Part shown: positions 1-8,083 of the stretch, piece by piece
Numbering within the stretch: the stretch's first letter is position 1
How the letters are laid out: each line of letters starts with the position of its first letter
Source of the DNA: Bacteroidales bacterium
GTDB taxonomy: Bacteria > Bacteroidota > Bacteroidia > Bacteroidales > Muribaculaceae
Length of the DNA: 62,191 nt
Assembly (NCBI GenBank): GCA_020859845.1
Contig: JAJBVL010000043.1
Span: 1 to 62,191 of the forward strand
Direction: 5' to 3'
Program-made: the position numbers and the translations under genes
Notes under the pieces: generated by a model
Databases searched by the model: none
The model's input: the letters and a program-made list of their open reading frames with translations, nothing else
What the model was told of the DNA's origin: nothing

Positions 1-78
1 GTAGAGTCTCCTCAACTTCTATTGTGGGAAAATTTCTCCGGACAGTAGTGTTAAAAAAGAGAAAAAATCGCCCACCCT

Positions 79-110
79 ATTGCACATAACAAAAAAACGC
101 CTTAACTTTG
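79..110 (+). promoter_or_regulatory. Promoter of tRNA-Leu
   Basis: ATTG at 79-82 is separated by 20 bases from TAACTTTG at 103-110. This fits the Bacteroidetes sigma factor consensus TTTG-N19/21-TAnnTTTG with one change in the upstream box. The tRNA begins 33 bases further on, a sensible distance for a short 5' leader. Confidence 0.7.
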
Positions 111-143
111 CACCGCTGAAACGCAGAAAATAGACAAAGACAA

Positions 144-224
144 GCCCAGGTGGCGGAATGGTAGACGCGCTCGTTTCAGGTGCGAGTGCTGCGAGGCGTG
201 CAGGTTCGAGTCCTGTTCTGGGCA
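144..224 (+). tRNA. tRNA-Leu, anticodon CAG
   Basis: A class II tRNA. The seven-base acceptor stem GCCCAGG pairs with TCTGGGC ending at 223, followed by discriminator A224. The anticodon arm is CTCGT-TTCAGGT-GCGAG, with CAG at loop positions 34-36, so it reads CUG. The T arm carries the usual GTTCGAGTC. A long variable arm (TGCTGCGAGGCG region) is present as expected for leucine. The bases after the discriminator are CCT, so the 3' CCA is not fully encoded and must be added by the CCA-adding enzyme. Confidence 0.95.
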
Positions 225-229
225 CCTAG

Positions 230-265
230 AATCCCCTTTAAGTCGTTGATTTAGAGGGGATTTTT
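230..265 (+). terminator. Intrinsic terminator after tRNA-Leu
   Basis: The arm AATCCCCTTTA (230-240) pairs with TTAGAGGGGATT (251-262), with one G-T pair, and is followed by a run of T. It lies six bases after the tRNA. Confidence 0.8.
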
Positions 266-296
266 GATTTCAACACGTATTTATGGATACTCGTTT

Positions 297-527
297 ATGG
301 ATGCTCGTGAAATAGAGAATCGCATGATATTCGCCTCGTCGTGTATAGAGTGTGCTGCAAAGGCTCTTGACACGACGCCTGCCCTTATGTACCAGCGAAT
401 GAAGCGCGTTGACCTCATCAATGGCTATATTTTGAGATGCTACGAGGTGCTTCATGCTGAGAGCCGCGAGGCTATTACTGCCGATATAGTAGAATGTCTT
501 CAATCTTGGGAGGAGCGAAAGAGATGA
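297..527 (+). CDS. DUF3791 family protein, first copy
   Basis: A 76-residue mainly helical protein that resembles the DUF3791 family of small Bacteroidetes proteins. Its function is unknown. The first ATG in frame (297) gives a start MDAREIENRM; an upstream TTG at 264 would lie inside the tRNA terminator and is unlikely. Its stop TGA overlaps the ATG of the DUF3990 gene (ATGA at 524-527), so the two are very likely translationally coupled. A second DUF3791 relative follows the DUF3990 gene, so the DUF3990 protein is bracketed by two small partners. An antitoxin-like or chaperone role for DUF3791 is an inference from this arrangement only. Confidence 0.75.
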   Translation: MDAREIENRMIFASSCIECAAKALDTTPALMYQRMKRVDLINGYILRCYEVLHAESREAITADIVECLQSWEERKR

Positions 528-1009
528 AGGTCTATCATGGAAGTATCACCATTGTAACTTCACCACTAGTAAAAAGCGGTCGGCCAAACCTTGACTTTGG
601 TCAAGGTTTCTATGTAACCGACATGCAAGAGCAGGCCGAACAATGGGCCTTTCGTCTTGCTTTGCGCAAGGGAGTGCCTCCAATAGTCTGTTGCTATGAT
701 TTAGATTTAGAGAGTGCAAAAGAAGACTTGCGGTATAAGCATTTTGGGGCTTATGACCTCGAGTGGCTCGAGTTTGTCGTTTCTAATCGTAGAGGTGGAG
801 ATGCGTGGAAAGCCTACGATATCATAGAGGGTGCTGTGGCTAACGATAGGGTGGTAGATACGGTAGAACTTTATATGTCCAATTTCTTATCAGCAGAAGA
901 GGCTATACAACGCTTGAGATATTTTAGTCCCAACAATCAGCTCTGTATCACCTCCCAAGAGATAGTGAACCAACGGCTTAAGTATATTGATTCATATATA
1001 CCTGAATAA
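524..1009 (+). CDS. DUF3990 protein, possible ADP-ribosyltransferase fold
   Basis: 161 residues, starting at the ATG that overlaps the preceding stop. The N-terminus YHGS (His5) and GQGFYVTD (Tyr30) match the DUF3990 signature. From memory, that family is placed with ADP-ribosyltransferases, where the His and Tyr of such motifs hold NAD. A later block YDIIEGAVAND (about residues 98-108) is the other conserved patch and offers Glu102 or Asp108 as a third active-site residue. No signal peptide, so it should act in the cytoplasm. The target is unknown. The overlap with one DUF3791 gene and the 8-base gap to another suggest the three products are made together. The enzyme activity is an inference; the family assignment is firmer. 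Confidence 0.75.
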   Translation: MKVYHGSITIVTSPLVKSGRPNLDFGQGFYVTDMQEQAEQWAFRLALRKGVPPIVCCYDLDLESAKEDLRYKHFGAYDLEWLEFVVSNRRGGDAWKAYDIIEGAVANDRVVDTVELYMSNFLSAEEAIQRLRYFSPNNQLCITSQEIVNQRLKYIDSYIPE

Positions 1010-1017
1010 ATACCACT

Positions 1018-1230
1018 ATGCTTAATGAAATATTATTGTGGAACAAGATAGGGCGAATCATCATGCGCGTGCATGAGCGCCTTGATATCAGCCCTGAGCA
1101 AGCGCTTGACGTATTTTATAGCTCGCAGACGTGTGAGCGCCTCCACGACGCCAACGATTATCTCTACTTGATGGGCGACCTCTACATCGTCGACGAACTC
1201 ATCCTTGAGCTCCAAGGCCGCGGCATTTAA
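1018..1230 (+). CDS. DUF3791 family protein, second copy
   Basis: 70 residues, all helix by composition (for example SPEQALDVFYSS and YLMGDLYIVDELILEL). It looks like a typical DUF3791 member and is diverged from the copy before the DUF3990 gene. It begins eight bases after the DUF3990 stop, in the same operon. Function unknown. Two unlike members flanking one putative ADP-ribosyltransferase could act as a heteromeric partner or a tandem antitoxin, but nothing in the sequence proves it. Confidence 0.7.
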   Translation: MLNEILLWNKIGRIIMRVHERLDISPEQALDVFYSSQTCERLHDANDYLYLMGDLYIVDELILELQGRGI

Positions 1231-1301
1231 GCTCCAGCCCTTTGCCGAATGCTTACCCTCAATTCCCGCCCTGACATTCCTAATCATAGGCATAATCCTG
1301 C

Positions 1302-1748
1302 CTATTTTCCGCTATTTTTTACACCGACATTTACACCGACATTTACTGGGGCATTTACAAGGACTTCTGCATCATTTTTGCTGTCAGCCTTGTCGGTGAA
1401 AAGCGGGAGAGTGAGCCAGACCTCCAGATGGCCGTCGCCCTCGTGGGTGCGCTTGAAAGTGCCCCCTTGCAGATCGTTGTTGATGAAGATGGGCTTCTTG
1501 TGATAGTCCGCCTCCGGCACATTTATATATACGATTTCCTTGTCCTCAACGTCAATGATGCGCACATCGCTGTCTATCAAGATAGAGCGACTAACCTTCT
1601 GCTTGTTGTTGAGTATATTGAAGAAGTCCGTCACTATCTTGTATGAATCCTCCACCCCCGTAATCTCAAAGCGTTGCTCGATTGGCAATCCCTTATGCTC
1701 CTTAATTCCTAAGTAAATGTTCAAATTAACATTAAACGAACTATTCAC
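1302..1748 (-). pseudogene. Remnant of an AlbA_2/schlafen-like ATP-binding protein
   Basis: The open frame holds 148 codons with no ATG at its head (it would need a GTG). Residues about 12-105 match the AlbA_2 (schlafen-like DNA-binding) domain common in Bacteroidetes: YLGIKEHKG, NNKQKVS, then VYINVPEADYHKKPIFINND and GGTFKRTHEGDGH. That domain normally starts earlier, so the N-terminus is missing. After EGDGH the frame jumps to EVWLTLPLF and a VNVGVNVGV tail, which belong to the C-terminal end of these roughly 500-residue proteins. The middle is therefore deleted. The broken 5' end lies beside the palindromic element at 1759-1942, which may mark where the gene was cut. Confidence 0.65.
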
Positions 1749-1758
1749 ATCCTCTCAC

Positions 1759-1942
1759 TCCTCTCTGCGGTAGCTTTCGCAGTGCAGCGGCCCTCCGCTG
1801 CTCTTTTTGAGCCAGCCCTCTGGCTCTCACAAGGCGATGGGCATAAAGTCGCGTCGGAGGGCCGGCTCGCAATGAGCAGCGGAGGGACGCTGCACTGCGA
1901 AAGCTACCGCAGAGAGGAAAGATGTCCCCTTGAAAGAGTATG
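1759..1942. repeat. Long palindromic repeat element, complete copy
   Basis: Two 45-base arms, 1759-1803 and 1874-1918, are inverted copies of each other with a single mismatch, around a 70-base centre. Partial copies lie at about 55300-55396 (right arm with part of the centre and right flank) and 62138-62191 (left arm and the start of the centre, running off the window). Similarity to the 55 kb copy continues weakly past the right arm to about 1942. No open frame is inside, so it is a non-coding, MITE-like or REP-like element. It fills most of the gap between the schlafen-like remnant and the MFS gene; the remaining 70 bases before the MFS stop hold nothing I recognise. Confidence 0.75.
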
Positions 1943-2013
1943 GAAGAATCTCTCTTCTTCTCTTCATTTTGGCTTGGAAAGACGGCGGTCGGCGATGGGG
2001 CATCGTGGATGGG

Positions 2014-3240
2014 TTAAGGCTTGTTGTTGGGCGACTGCATCAGGTCGGGAGCGAGGCGACGGGCTGCTAAAGCGCAGATGAGGATAAGAATGGCCAGGAC
2101 ACAGTAGGTGATGGCTGTGGAATGTAGCACATTGCCAACACCCACCAGCGGCGACACTATGGCTCCGATAATATACCCCACGATGCCGAGCACCGACGAG
2201 GCTTCCCCGGCATGGTCGCGTCCCTCGTTCATCGACAAGGTATTGCTGACAGTAAAGATAAGCCCGAGACCAAAAAGTATTGTGACCATACACACTTCAA
2301 AGAGGATAAAGCTCTTGACGTGCCAAAGGGCATAGGCCTGGGCGGCTACGCCAATCGTCACAAACAGACATCCAAGCCAAGCTCCTTTCTTCAAAGGCTT
2401 GAAATGCATGGCCCACATCGACGCTCCCATCACGAAGAGCGAATTGAAGCCTATCACCAGTCCATATTGCGACTGTGAAAGGCCATAGTGGTCCTGCAAA
2501 ATGAATGGTGTGGCCGAGATATAAGCAAAGAGAAGCCCCAAGGCCAACCCTTTATATATCACATGGACCATAAACGGCTTGCGACTCAGAAGCAACTTAT
2601 AGCCTTTAAACGAGCGTAGAACGCCCACCGTAGTGCGTCGGTCGGGAGGTAGCGTTTCCCGCATGAGCGGAGTGATAGCCAGTACGATGACAGCAAAAGC
2701 AGCCAAGCCCCAAAATACCCCTTTCCATCCAAAAGATTGAGCCAGGACTCCGCCGAGTACTGGAGCTGCTGCCGGCGACACCCCATTGACGGCGCCGATG
2801 ATGGCCATAACCTTAGCCAACTCGCGTCCCTGAAAGCGGTCGGTGGGCATCGAACGACCTAAAAGATATCCAGCCGAGGCACCCATCCCCTGAAAGAGCC
2901 TACACCAGATGAAAAACTCGATCGTGGGAGAGAAGACACTCACCACGGCAGCCACAATAAATAGTATAAGCCCTCCCACCAATATAGGTTTGCGCCCATA
3001 ATGGTCGCTTGCGGGGCCTAGAAACAGTTGTCCTATGGCAAGACCAATCATGCCAGTGGTCATACCCATCTGTGCAGTGGGCACTGTGCAGTGGAAGAAC
3101 CGACACATGGCGGGGAGCGCTGGGGTGAACATGTCGTTGACAAACGACCCCAGAGCGCTGATAAGCACCACGAAGGTGACAAACATCCATATCGGGCGAT
3201 ATTTGACAGGTGGCGGAGATGTGGGAGGTGGAGAAGCCAT
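2014..3240 (-). CDS. MFS multidrug exporter, Bcr/CflA type
   Basis: A 408-residue inner-membrane protein with about twelve hydrophobic segments. The loop after the second helix, GPASDHYGRKP (about residues 72-82), is the MFS motif A. RLFQGMGASAGYLLGR follows in helix 4, and the antiporter motif C region reads GVSPAAAPVLGG. These match the Bcr/CflA drug:proton antiporters, which pump chloramphenicol-like drugs and other small molecules outward. The ATG at 3240 (MASPPPTSPPPVKY) is preferred over upstream in-frame codons because the hydrophobic core starts shortly after it. It is transcribed away from dnaG. Substrate unknown. Confidence 0.88.
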   Translation of the reverse strand: MASPPPTSPPPVKYRPIWMFVTFVVLISALGSFVNDMFTPALPAMCRFFHCTVPTAQMGMTTGMIGLAIGQLFLGPASDHYGRKPILVGGLILFIVAAVVSVFSPTIEFFIWCRLFQGMGASAGYLLGRSMPTDRFQGRELAKVMAIIGAVNGVSPAAAPVLGGVLAQSFGWKGVFWGLAAFAVIVLAITPLMRETLPPDRRTTVGVLRSFKGYKLLLSRKPFMVHVIYKGLALGLLFAYISATPFILQDHYGLSQSQYGLVIGFNSLFVMGASMWAMHFKPLKKGAWLGCLFVTIGVAAQAYALWHVKSFILFEVCMVTILFGLGLIFTVSNTLSMNEGRDHAGEASSVLGIVGYIIGAIVSPLVGVGNVLHSTAITYCVLAILILICALAARRLAPDLMQSPNNKP

Positions 3241-3288
3241 AGAAGAGTAAAATATATGTAAAAACGAAGAGGGGGCCAAAAAGGTTGG

Positions 3289-3320
3289 TTTGTGCGAGTG
3301 GGGAGAATTTTGTAATTTTG
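3289..3320 (+). promoter_or_regulatory. Promoter of dnaG
   Basis: TTTG at 3289-3292, exactly 20 bases, then TAATTTTG at 3313-3320. This is a full match to the Bacteroidetes consensus. The start codon at 3327 is only six bases beyond the -7 box, so the transcript would be nearly leaderless; this also rules out the upstream in-frame start. Confidence 0.8.
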
Positions 3321-3326
3321 TCTATT

Positions 3327-5540
3327 ATGGCAAGAATAGATCAGGCAACAGTCAACAAGATAATAGAGACCGCCGACATAGTGGAGGTGGTGAGCGACTA
3401 CGTCAATCTCAAGCGTCGTGGCTCGGGATTTATTGGGCTATGCCCTTTCCACAGCGAGAGGACCCCTTCGTTTTCGGTATCGAAGACGCGCAACTACTGT
3501 AAGTGTTTCAGCTGCGGCGAGGGTGGCAGCCCCGTGTCGTTTATCATGAAGATAGAGCAAGCCACTTATCCCGAGGCCCTGAAAATCTTGGCTAAGAAGT
3601 ATGGCATCGAGATTCAAGAGCATGAACTGACGGAGGAGGAAAAAGAGGCTGTCACAGAGCGCGAGAGTCTCTTCGCTCTTAACGACTATGCCCTCTCTTA
3701 CTTTCAGAAGACCCTTACCCAAAGCCAAGACGGACGAGATATAGGCCTCGCTTACTTTCGCGAGCGCGGTATCAACGATGCCATGATAGAGCGCTTCAGG
3801 CTGGGCTATGCCCACGAGCAGCGTGATGCCTTTGCTCGCGCGGCCCTGGCCAAGGGCTACACCAAGAAGCGCCTTATCGACACCGGCCTCTGCTATCAGA
3901 AAGAGAATGGCGACTTGCAAGATCGCTATGCAGGAAGAGTCATCTATCCCATCTTCACGGTGTCGGGCAAGGTGGTGGGTTTTGGAGGACGTGTGCTCCG
4001 AAGCGACAAGAAGTTGGCCAAGTATGTCAACTCGCCCGAGTCGGCCATCTACCGCAAGAGCTACGAACTCTATGGCCTTTATCAAGCCAAGCAGACCATA
4101 GTGAAGAAAGACAAATGCCTGCTGGTGGAGGGATATATGGATGTCATCTCAATGGCTCAACGTGGAGTGACCAACGTGGTGGCATCGTCGGGCACGTCCC
4201 TTACCGAAGGCCAAATACGCCTCATCCATCGCTTCACCGAGAATGTAACCCTCATCTACGACTCCGACCCTGCCGGTATCAAGGCTTCGCTGCGAGGCAT
4301 CGACCTTTTGCTGGCCGAGGGCCTCAATATGAAGGTGGTGCTGCTTCCCGACGGAGAGGACCCCGACTCTTTTGCCCAGCAGCATACCACTACCGAGGTA
4401 GAAGAATATATTCAGGCTCATGAAGTGGACTTTATCACCTTCAAGACACGCATACTTCTTGAAGGAGTGGGCTCCGACCCTATACAGCGCTCCAAAGTGG
4501 CTATGGAGATTGTCAACTCCATAGCCGTGATTCCCAACGAGATAACGCGTACCATCTACATAGGGGAATGTAGCCGATTGCTTCAGATAAGCGAAGAGAT
4601 ATTGACTCGACAGGTGGCGGTGGCCTATACTAAGCGACGCGAGAAGGAGGCCGACCGCCAGCAGCATAGCCGCGCTGAGCAGTCGCTCCAACAGCAACCC
4701 GATCCATCCACTGAGTTCGCTACGTCTCCAGCACCCACCCCCGACACTCCTCCAGAGGTCAAGAGGCCCGTCAGCGAGAAAGCAGCGTTTTTGTATCCCT
4801 ATGAAGAGGAGCTCTTGAGGCTCGCATTAAGATATGGCTGCATGAAGATATGCGATGCCGTGATGGACAACAATGGGGGTGTGAGGCCCATGTCGGTGGT
4901 GGAATATATCAAGCTTGAGCTCGACAACGACGAGATAAGGCTTGAAAACCCCGTCTTGGCACAGACGCTCGATGAAATACAGAGAATAGAAACCACCACA
5001 TGGAGCGCTGACCAACGCCAACGGCGGGGCGAGGCTCTAAAGCATCGTGATGAAGCTCGAGCCGCAGGCATTGAAGAGATACGCCGCACGGCAGTCGACG
5101 TAAAGAGCATCGACGCCATGGAGAAGACTCTCGAGGAGAAGATAGAGGCGGATTATCAAGCCGAGATGGCCGACTATGCAATGCAGTATGTCAGCCGCCT
5201 AATGACGTCGGCCCCCAACGACGCTATACGCGAACTGTCCATAAAGCTTGTCAACGATAAGCATCAACTCAGCAAGATCCACACCAAGTATGCCAAGGTG
5301 GAGACCGAAGCCGAGCGTCTGGCCGAGCTCGTGCCGCTGGCCATATTCAATCTCAAGGAGGCTCACGTGGAATGTCAGATAAAAGCGCTCAACCAAAGTA
5401 TTCGCGCTACGTATGCTGCCTCTCAACTCAGCGATATGGAAAGCATAAAACGAATGATGAAACGCCTCGATGAACTCAACGAACTAAAAAAAGAGCTCGC
5501 CAAGTATCTTGGCGAGCGCATTCTCTCTCCACGCAAATAA
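3327..5540 (+). CDS. dnaG: DNA primase
   Basis: 737 residues. It makes the RNA primers for lagging-strand synthesis. The N-terminal CHC2-type zinc domain shows C39-P-F-H42 and C60-F-S-C63. The TOPRIM catalytic core follows, with LLVEGYMDV (about residue 265; the Glu is catalytic) and LIYDSDPAGIKAS (about residue 310; the metal-binding Asp pair). The C-terminal third, after a Pro/Gln-rich linker, is the poorly conserved helicase-binding domain. The start MARIDQATV is fixed by the promoter just upstream. It stands alone, between a divergent MFS gene and convergent argC. Length is somewhat above the roughly 600 residues of the E. coli enzyme because of the linker and C-terminus. Confidence 0.97.
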   Translation: MARIDQATVNKIIETADIVEVVSDYVNLKRRGSGFIGLCPFHSERTPSFSVSKTRNYCKCFSCGEGGSPVSFIMKIEQATYPEALKILAKKYGIEIQEHELTEEEKEAVTERESLFALNDYALSYFQKTLTQSQDGRDIGLAYFRERGINDAMIERFRLGYAHEQRDAFARAALAKGYTKKRLIDTGLCYQKENGDLQDRYAGRVIYPIFTVSGKVVGFGGRVLRSDKKLAKYVNSPESAIYRKSYELYGLYQAKQTIVKKDKCLLVEGYMDVISMAQRGVTNVVASSGTSLTEGQIRLIHRFTENVTLIYDSDPAGIKASLRGIDLLLAEGLNMKVVLLPDGEDPDSFAQQHTTTEVEEYIQAHEVDFITFKTRILLEGVGSDPIQRSKVAMEIVNSIAVIPNEITRTIYIGECSRLLQISEEILTRQVAVAYTKRREKEADRQQHSRAEQSLQQQPDPSTEFATSPAPTPDTPPEVKRPVSEKAAFLYPYEEELLRLALRYGCMKICDAVMDNNGGVRPMSVVEYIKLELDNDEIRLENPVLAQTLDEIQRIETTTWSADQRQRRGEALKHRDEARAAGIEEIRRTAVDVKSIDAMEKTLEEKIEADYQAEMADYAMQYVSRLMTSAPNDAIRELSIKLVNDKHQLSKIHTKYAKVETEAERLAELVPLAIFNLKEAHVECQIKALNQSIRATYAASQLSDMESIKRMMKRLDELNELKKELAKYLGERILSPRK

Positions 5541-5595
5541 GAGTGGCAGGAAAGATGTGAGAATGGAGTGGACGGGCACCGACTCTCAGAGCCTT

Positions 5596-6531
5596 TCAGT
5601 CGGCGAGAGCCTTCAGCATTAGACCTACACGCTCCTGAAGGCCGAATAGAAGGTTCATAGCATGAACGGCTGCTGAGGCCTTGCCCTTGAGACGATCGTC
5701 GATGACGGTGGTAATGGCCAGAGTATTGTCTACTTTCTGGAGGCTGATGCCACACTTGTTGGTGCCTATCACCTCGCGCAAATCGGGACAAGCCTCCGTC
5801 ACAAACGTAAAACTGTGATCCTCATAAAATTGGTCGTATAAATCCTTTATCTCATCCTCGCCCACATTGATGTTGAGATAGATGGTGGTGGCGATGCCTT
5901 GATGCCAACCTCCAGCCGTGGCCACAAAATGTATGGGGCTATTGAAACTGCTTTGAAGCTGCTTAAGGCCATAAGAAATCTCGTCGACCTCGTCGTAGTC
6001 AAGCAGGGCTATTGGTTCGCCGGGCGCCACAAGACTTGAGGCAGGCCCTACAGCCGCTACATGGATATCCGAGGTGAGAAGCAGATTTTTGGCCAATGGC
6101 AGTAGGCCCAGCAATACGGCAGTGGCGTAAGGGCCAGGGATCGACGCCTTCTTGGCTCCGCGCACCAAGGGCTTGCGATTGAGCTCCGCCAAGCCAAAGA
6201 CCCAAGGAGAATCTGGCCCGTCGAGGCGAAAATCAGGTGAAAGATCGACAATCTTCACGCTATCGGGCACAGCATGGCGTGAGAGATAGCGCTCGGAGTC
6301 GCCCTCGGCGGTGTAGCAAAGAAACAGGGCATCTATCTGTGAGGGATCGCCAGCCGAACAGAAGCGCATGTAGGTCTCGCCAGTGAGTCCAGGATGGACG
6401 TGTGAGAGCAATATGCCTTCGTTTTCAGGGGCTTCCACCCAGGCCAATTCAACGTCGGGGTGGTTGATCAATATTCTTATAATGTCGCCGGCTTCTTTTG
6501 AATCGCCGCCGACTATACCTGTGCGAATCAT
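5596..6531 (-). CDS. ArgC-like protein lacking catalytic residues
   Basis: 311 residues, similar along its length to N-acetyl-gamma-glutamyl-phosphate reductase (ArgC). Shared blocks include IRILINHPDVELA, VDLSPDFRLD, GLAELNRK, LKQLQSSFNSPI, TNKCGISL and VHAMNLLFGL. The key sites differ. The catalytic cysteine block NPGC[YF]AT reads IPGPYAT here, with Pro134 (CCT) in place of Cys. The conserved GSTGAG block reads GPASSL. The segment that should carry HxHxPEI is shortened to a stretch around DYDEVDEI with no His. The cofactor loop GxxGxxG reads GIVGGDSKEAG. The frame has no stop or frameshift, so it is probably expressed but unlikely to reduce acyl phosphate. It follows argR by 131 bases on the same strand. 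A pseudoenzyme or changed substrate are both possible. Confidence 0.8.
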   Translation of the reverse strand: MIRTGIVGGDSKEAGDIIRILINHPDVELAWVEAPENEGILLSHVHPGLTGETYMRFCSAGDPSQIDALFLCYTAEGDSERYLSRHAVPDSVKIVDLSPDFRLDGPDSPWVFGLAELNRKPLVRGAKKASIPGPYATAVLLGLLPLAKNLLLTSDIHVAAVGPASSLVAPGEPIALLDYDEVDEISYGLKQLQSSFNSPIHFVATAGGWHQGIATTIYLNINVGEDEIKDLYDQFYEDHSFTFVTEACPDLREVIGTNKCGISLQKVDNTLAITTVIDDRLKGKASAAVHAMNLLFGLQERVGLMLKALAD

Positions 6532-6662
6532 GAGAAAGAGGATTTAAATGAGATTTTTGAGATTAGGGGATGTGAAATGAGTGGATTTTAAGAGATTGGA
6601 AGTACTGAAAAGTTTTTAAGGGTGAAAATTGATTATGAGGGCTATCCTCGAAGATTGGAATC

Positions 6663-7166
6663 TCATTCCTTAAAGCTTGGTAGGGCTTTCTGCATGATGC
6701 GTGAAGGAATGATGCGGCATAGGATTTCGTAGATCTCCATGCGCGAAGCTTCTTCGGCCGTGGCAACAAACACAGTGTTGATGCCAGCAATGGTGCCGAG
6801 AATGAGTGGATGATGCATTTCGTCGAGAGCAAACGAAACGCCGCCGGCATAGCCGTTGCGTGTCTGGATTACCACAGTGTGGCCTGTGCGAGCTACCGAG
6901 AGGACAGCGCTGTGGTGATCGCTGTCCTCCGCCGCAGGGCCCAGGTCGGAGGGTGGTATTCCGCTGTTGCCCAGCACGTAGCGATAGCCGCCGTTCTCGG
7001 TAGCTATCTTGGAGGTGTGGAGCGTCTTGAGGTCGCGCGAGAGGGTGGCTTGCGTGATGTTGCACTGCTTAAGCGCCAACAGCTGCAAGAGCTCCTCCTG
7101 ACTGCCCACCTCGTGATGCAGCAGAATATCTACAATCTGGGCCAAACGATCTTGACGTTTGTCCAT
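6663..7166 (-). CDS. argR: ArgR-family regulator with altered ligand site
   Basis: 167 residues from the ATG at 7166 (MDKRQDRLAQIV); the open frame upstream of it runs through the promoter. The N-terminal winged helix shows SQEELLQLL and NITQATLSRDLKTL, the recognition helix of ArgR/AhrC. The C-terminal oligomerisation and arginine-binding domain ends with GTIAGINTVFV. In known ArgR proteins this block reads GTIAGDDT, and the two Asp (E. coli Asp128 and Asp129) hold arginine. Here they are Ile129 and Asn130. The fold and DNA-binding half look normal, so the protein may repress without arginine or respond to something else. It heads a likely two-gene unit with the ArgC-like protein, which is also altered at its active site. 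Confidence 0.88.
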   Translation of the reverse strand: MDKRQDRLAQIVDILLHHEVGSQEELLQLLALKQCNITQATLSRDLKTLHTSKIATENGGYRYVLGNSGIPPSDLGPAAEDSDHHSAVLSVARTGHTVVIQTRNGYAGGVSFALDEMHHPLILGTIAGINTVFVATAEEASRMEIYEILCRIIPSRIMQKALPSFKE

Positions 7167-7204
7167 TTTTACAGCTTTTTTCTTAATTTTGTATCTATTC
7201 GTTG

Positions 7205-7236
7205 CAAAAATAGCACCTTTTGTCCATTGGTGCAAT
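7205..7236 (-). promoter_or_regulatory. Probable promoter of argR
   Basis: On the minus strand ATTG (7236-7233), 20 bases, then TATTTTTG (7212-7205). The -7 box fits TAnnTTTG exactly and the upstream box has one change, as in the tRNA-Leu promoter. The argR start codon lies 39 bases downstream. Confidence 0.6.
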
Positions 7237-7385
7237 ATCCAACGCCAATTTTCTACCAAAAACACACAACTTCCTACCTTTTTCCCAATCGGTAGACAGT
7301 GGTTTTTTGCAATCTTTTTAGGTGAAAAAGCGTTATACTTTCGTCATTAACCAAACATAAGTAAAAAAATAGGATAGAAACCAAT

Positions 7386-7988
7386 ATGTCAACACCCCTT
7401 CCCAATCCTTCCCCTCTCTCAGAGTATACAATCCGCCAAGCCACTGCCGAGGAAGCCCCAGAGATAGGTCGAGCAGTGTTTATGGCCATCGGCGACGAGC
7501 CCGTGGCATGGCTTGCCAGCAACGGCCACACACCGGGCGATGTGGAGCGCCTCTTTGCCTCCCTGGCCTCTCGCCCCGACACACAATATAGCTATCTCAA
7601 CACCTTGGTTGCCATCGACAGGCAGGGGAAAGTGGCTGGAGTGTGTATCAGTTATGATGGCGCAGGTCTTTACGCAATGAGAGAACACTTCTTTGAAGCT
7701 GCCCGCCATGCGCTCGACCAAGATCTCCAAGCCATGACCGACGAGACCGACGCCGAAGAATGGTATCTTGACACTCTTGCTGTGTGGCCAGAATATCGCG
7801 GACAAGGCATCGCTCGAAGGCTTATCGAGGCCACTCGTGGCAGAGCAGCTGAGAGTGGTAAACCTCTTGGCCTTTTGGTAGATAAGGACAATGATCGCGC
7901 CCGCCATCTATATGAAAGTTGTGGCTTCAAGATGGTGGGTGAACGTCCTTTTGGCATCACCCTGATGGACCACCTTCAGGTGCGTTAA
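7386..7988 (+). CDS. GNAT family N-acetyltransferase
   Basis: 200 residues of the GCN5-related acetyltransferase fold. The acetyl-CoA pyrophosphate loop is visible as YRGQGIARRLIE (about residues 139-150), preceded by the strand WYLDTLAVWPE, and followed by GLLVDKDNDRARHLYESCGFKMV, the usual C-terminal motif B. Acceptor unknown. It is divergent from argR, but nothing in its sequence ties it to arginine synthesis. The start ATG follows an A-rich stretch typical for this phylum. Confidence 0.85.
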   Translation: MSTPLPNPSPLSEYTIRQATAEEAPEIGRAVFMAIGDEPVAWLASNGHTPGDVERLFASLASRPDTQYSYLNTLVAIDRQGKVAGVCISYDGAGLYAMREHFFEAARHALDQDLQAMTDETDAEEWYLDTLAVWPEYRGQGIARRLIEATRGRAAESGKPLGLLVDKDNDRARHLYESCGFKMVGERPFGITLMDHLQVR

Positions 7989-8083
7989 CTATTTTTAGAT
8001 AAAGGAAAGTATAAGCGATACCAGAGAAATTACTACCTTTATAAAAAATTTGTAATAAACTCTAAATTTCGTATCAACTACAG

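Noticed and set aside
7386-7988. GNAT protein as ArgA (N-acetylglutamate synthase)
   Set aside because: Only the general acetyl-CoA motifs are visible; being next to argR is not enough, and it is on the other strand.
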